This document shows, piece by piece, positions 62,346 to 64,000 of a DNA stretch of 64,000 bases. Within the stretch, counting starts at the first letter, position 1. The number at the start of each line of letters is the position of its first letter. The position numbers were made by a program, and so were the translations under genes. Source of the stretch: an uncultured Campylobacterales bacterium (GTDB taxonomy: Bacteria; Campylobacterota; Campylobacteria; Campylobacterales; Arcobacteraceae); assembly GCA_947494995.1 (NCBI GenBank), contig CANLWY010000008.1, positions 1 to 64,000 on the forward strand, given 5' to 3'. A model generated the notes under the pieces. It had not been told where the DNA came from, did not search any database, and was given only the letters and a program-made list of their open reading frames with translations.

Positions 62346-63077
62346 TTAATTCTTTCCATATTTAATTAAAAGTTTTTCATACATTTTTTCATTATAAATT
62401 TCATTTACAATAGTTTTTAGTTTTTCTCTTAATTGCTTTGGCATATTTTTTCTAACTAATATCCATTGTTGTTTTGATTTTTCAATCATTATTACATTTC
62501 CAAAATCTTTAGGACTTAAACCTAGGTTTTTCATCCAGAAGTAATATGCTGGTTCAGAGAAGATTCCTCCATCAATTCCTTTTCTTGAATAGATGATTTT
62601 TACAATCTGTTTATAGTCATTTACTCTTTCAATAGTAGAAGGAAGTCCTTTTAGTTGAGAATATGAAGCAGAACGATGATAAATTAAACGACTATTTTTG
62701 AAATCTTGGATTGTTTGAATATTTGAATCTTTTTTTGTTCCTGCAATAACATTTATCAAAAACTGTATTGATAATTTATCTCCTGCAGTTAGTGAAGCAG
62801 AGTGTGCTTGTGATGAAATTAAATCTATCTTTCCATTTTTTAACATTTTTAACATTCTATTAAAAGGTAAGATTGTATTGGTATATTTCATTCCTGATCT
62901 TATTCCAATCTCTTCATTGAGTTCATAAATTATACCTTGATTTTTACCCTCCTTATTTTGCCAACCATAAGGTGGTAAATCCATTGTTCCAATTTTTAAA
63001 GTCTCAGAGGCAAAACTTTGTTGTAAAGTGAAAAAAATAATAAAAGAGCAAATAAAAGTTTTAGTAATTTTTTTTAT
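62346..63077 (-). CDS. Periplasmic substrate-binding protein (SBP_bac_3-like), apparent ATA start
   Basis: 243 residues if begun at ATA 63077. Signal peptide (KKITKTFICSFIIFFTLQQSFA, cut before SETLKIG), then a solute-binding fold: MDLPPYGWQNKEGKNQGI, LPFNRMLKMLKNGKIDLI and GGIFSEPAYYF. The only in-frame standard start is TTG 63101, but it lies at the expected transcription start (TATAAT at 63112-63107) and has no ribosome site. AAAGGGG sits 6 bases before the ATA, which gives an ideal signal peptide. Divergent from a membrane sensor gene, so it could be that sensor's ligand-binding partner. Confidence 0.75.
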   Translation of the reverse strand: MKKITKTFICSFIIFFTLQQSFASETLKIGTMDLPPYGWQNKEGKNQGIIYELNEEIGIRSGMKYTNTILPFNRMLKMLKNGKIDLISSQAHSASLTAGDKLSIQFLINVIAGTKKDSNIQTIQDFKNSRLIYHRSASYSQLKGLPSTIERVNDYKQIVKIIYSRKGIDGGIFSEPAYYFWMKNLGLSPKDFGNVIMIEKSKQQWILVRKNMPKQLREKLKTIVNEIYNEKMYEKLLIKYGKN

Positions 63078-63106
63078 GTAATTCCCCTTTAATAATTTCA
63101 AGTGTA

Positions 63107-63112
63107 ATTATA
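63107..63112 (-). promoter_or_regulatory. -10 element of the substrate-binding protein gene
   Basis: TATAAT read on the minus strand (63112-63107). The transcription start should be close to 63100, that is, on top of the TTG at 63101. This supports translation from the ATA at 63077. Confidence 0.6.
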
Positions 63113-63212
63113 GCATAATTCAGTAGGTTTAAAAGGATAAAAAAACTAAAAGTGTTGTACAATTTATAAAAATAATAATAAATTTCTTATTCAAAAGATC
63201 TCAGGAAAATGT

Positions 63213-64000
63213 ATGTATAAAGATTTAAATAAAGTTTTTTCAGCTAGATTAACTAAAGAACTTATCTTATATCTATTTTTATTTAGTTTATTGTTTAGTT
63301 GTATTTATACTGCTTTTGAATTAAGAAATAAGTATGAAAAGAAGAAAGTAGTTTTAGAAAGTAGTTTTATTCATATTGAGAATAGGATGGTAGAACAACT
63401 ATCTTTTTCATTATGGTATTTTGATAATAAACTTTTAGAAATTCAATTAAAAGATATGATGAAACTTCCTGGGGTAAGTTTTGTTGAAATAGTAGATAAT
63501 AATAGAATCTTACAAAGTTTTGGGAAAAGACAAATATCAAACTTTAGTGAACAAAGTATTGTTTTAACTAATAATAGTAATGGTGTTCAAGAGGATATAG
63601 GTACATTGTATGTGCAAGTTTCATATAATAAGCTTGATAAAGAGGTCTTTTCTGATTTAAAAGATGTTATTAAAAAAGAGTTTATTAGATTCTTTTTACT
63701 AACTTTTTTACTTTTATATATAGTTTATAAATTAATTATTAGACATCTTTTACATATGGCAGAGTATACAAGAAAGGTATCTATTGAAACCCTAAGTGAG
63801 CCACTTGTTCTGGATAAAAAAGTAAATAAAAATAGTTTAGATGAATTAGATCATGTAATTAAAGCTATTAATAAAATGCGTAAAAATATTCTTTTAGATA
63901 TTACTTTAAAAGAAGAAGCAAGAAAAGAGCTTCTTGTATCTAATAGTAATATGGAAAAAGAGATTAATGAAAGAATAAAGGTTCAAAAAAAGATTGATGT
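63213..64000 (+). CDS. Membrane sensor protein with HAMP-like region, N-terminal part (cut by window edge)
   Basis: 262 codons are visible from ATG 63213 (AGGAAAATGT upstream). Two transmembrane helices (about 17-35 and 168-186) flank a periplasmic domain of about 130 residues containing LSFSLWYFDNKLLEIQLKDM, a pattern seen in many bacterial sensors. A HAMP-like segment (RHLLHMAEYTRKVS) and the start of a long coiled coil (EKEINERIKVQKKI) follow. The output domain lies beyond the edge: a histidine kinase or GGDEF is likely. Divergent from the substrate-binding protein gene with about 135 bases between. Confidence 0.8.
   Translation, partial: MYKDLNKVFSARLTKELILYLFLFSLLFSCIYTAFELRNKYEKKKVVLESSFIHIENRMVEQLSFSLWYFDNKLLEIQLKDMMKLPGVSFVEIVDNNRILQSFGKRQISNFSEQSIVLTNNSNGVQEDIGTLYVQVSYNKLDKEVFSDLKDVIKKEFIRFFLLTFLLLYIVYKLIIRHLLHMAEYTRKVSIETLSEPLVLDKKVNKNSLDELDHVIKAINKMRKNILLDITLKEEARKELLVSNSNMEKEINERIKVQKKID

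Noticed and set aside
1-64000. Search by eye for tRNA, rRNA, CRISPR repeats, transposases, integrases and riboswitches
   Set aside because: No tRNA T-arm pattern, regular repeat-spacer array, transposase or recombinase frame, or known riboswitch pattern was seen. Short or divergent RNAs could have been missed.
1-64000. A defence island or toxin-antitoxin system
   Set aside because: Single genes with nuclease-like or HerA-like features occur (45556, 52558) but they are not clustered with known defence partners, so no system is claimed.

Overview
The window is low-GC, gene-dense bacterial chromosome that reads as a member of the Campylobacterota, most likely an Arcobacter-type genus (Arcobacteraceae). 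This placement is an inference from the AT-rich codon use, the family mix (SstT, YitT, OFA-type MFS, DUF3144, a 'hydrogenase-4 component G'-like protein, a Campylobacterota-style porin) and frequent TTG/GTG starts. I see no rRNA, tRNA, CRISPR array, insertion sequence or integrase.

Positions 1-18941 hold an aerobic phenol/catechol degradation island. A long rightward operon (3493-17719) encodes a six-subunit phenol hydroxylase (dmpKLMNOP type), a rescue-type ferredoxin, catechol 2,3-dioxygenase and the whole lower meta-cleavage pathway, with both the hydrolytic branch (dmpD) and the oxalocrotonate branch (dmpC, I, H). These feed dmpE, dmpG and dmpF, giving pyruvate and acetyl-CoA. Extra members are a GlcG/HbpS-like protein, a luciferase-like flavin monooxygenase and a PanE-like reductase. 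The order K-L-M-N-O-P-Q-B-x-C-E-F-G-H-I-x-D is close to the Pseudomonas dmp operon with dmpD moved. Divergently upstream lie a histidine kinase and a response regulator with an OmpR-type winged helix, then an SDR gene and the start of an isocitrate/isopropylmalate-dehydrogenase-like gene. A porin gene converges on the operon end.

The main new observation is a shared promoter architecture. A direct repeat GCGATT-N5-GCGAWT (11-bp period), followed exactly 9 bp later by a TANNNT -10 element, lies in the same orientation upstream of the phenol hydroxylase operon, the SDR gene and the porin. It is what an OmpR/PhoB-type regulator should bind, and it suggests that the adjacent two-component system controls an aromatic regulon here instead of a DmpR/XylR-type activator. 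A fourth, degenerate copy precedes a decayed gene that looks like a periplasmic substrate-binding domain.

Positions 19368-45433 hold housekeeping and accessory genes: patatin-like lipase, EamA exporter, trypsin-like protease, phosphotransferase, DEAD-box helicase, pentapeptide repeat protein, M20 amidohydrolase, a cupin/SDR/AraC block, YitT, two DAACS-family symporters, an OFA transporter, parvulin, a flavoprotein disulfide reductase, a tandem DUF922 pair, a PQQ-type sugar dehydrogenase, a periplasmic rhodanese, SfsA, an aldo/keto reductase, GreB, an RNA methyltransferase and small membrane or cysteine-rich proteins. Positions 45538-64000 hold a PD-(D/E)XK-like protein of unknown function, an L,D-transpeptidase, a DTW-domain protein, PdxH, BioA, a HerA-like ATPase, DUF1508 and DUF937 proteins, a CNNM/CBS membrane protein, a periplasmic-sensor diguanylate cyclase, DUF309, UvrA, and a substrate-binding protein facing a truncated membrane sensor. 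The substrate-binding protein appears to use an ATA start codon.
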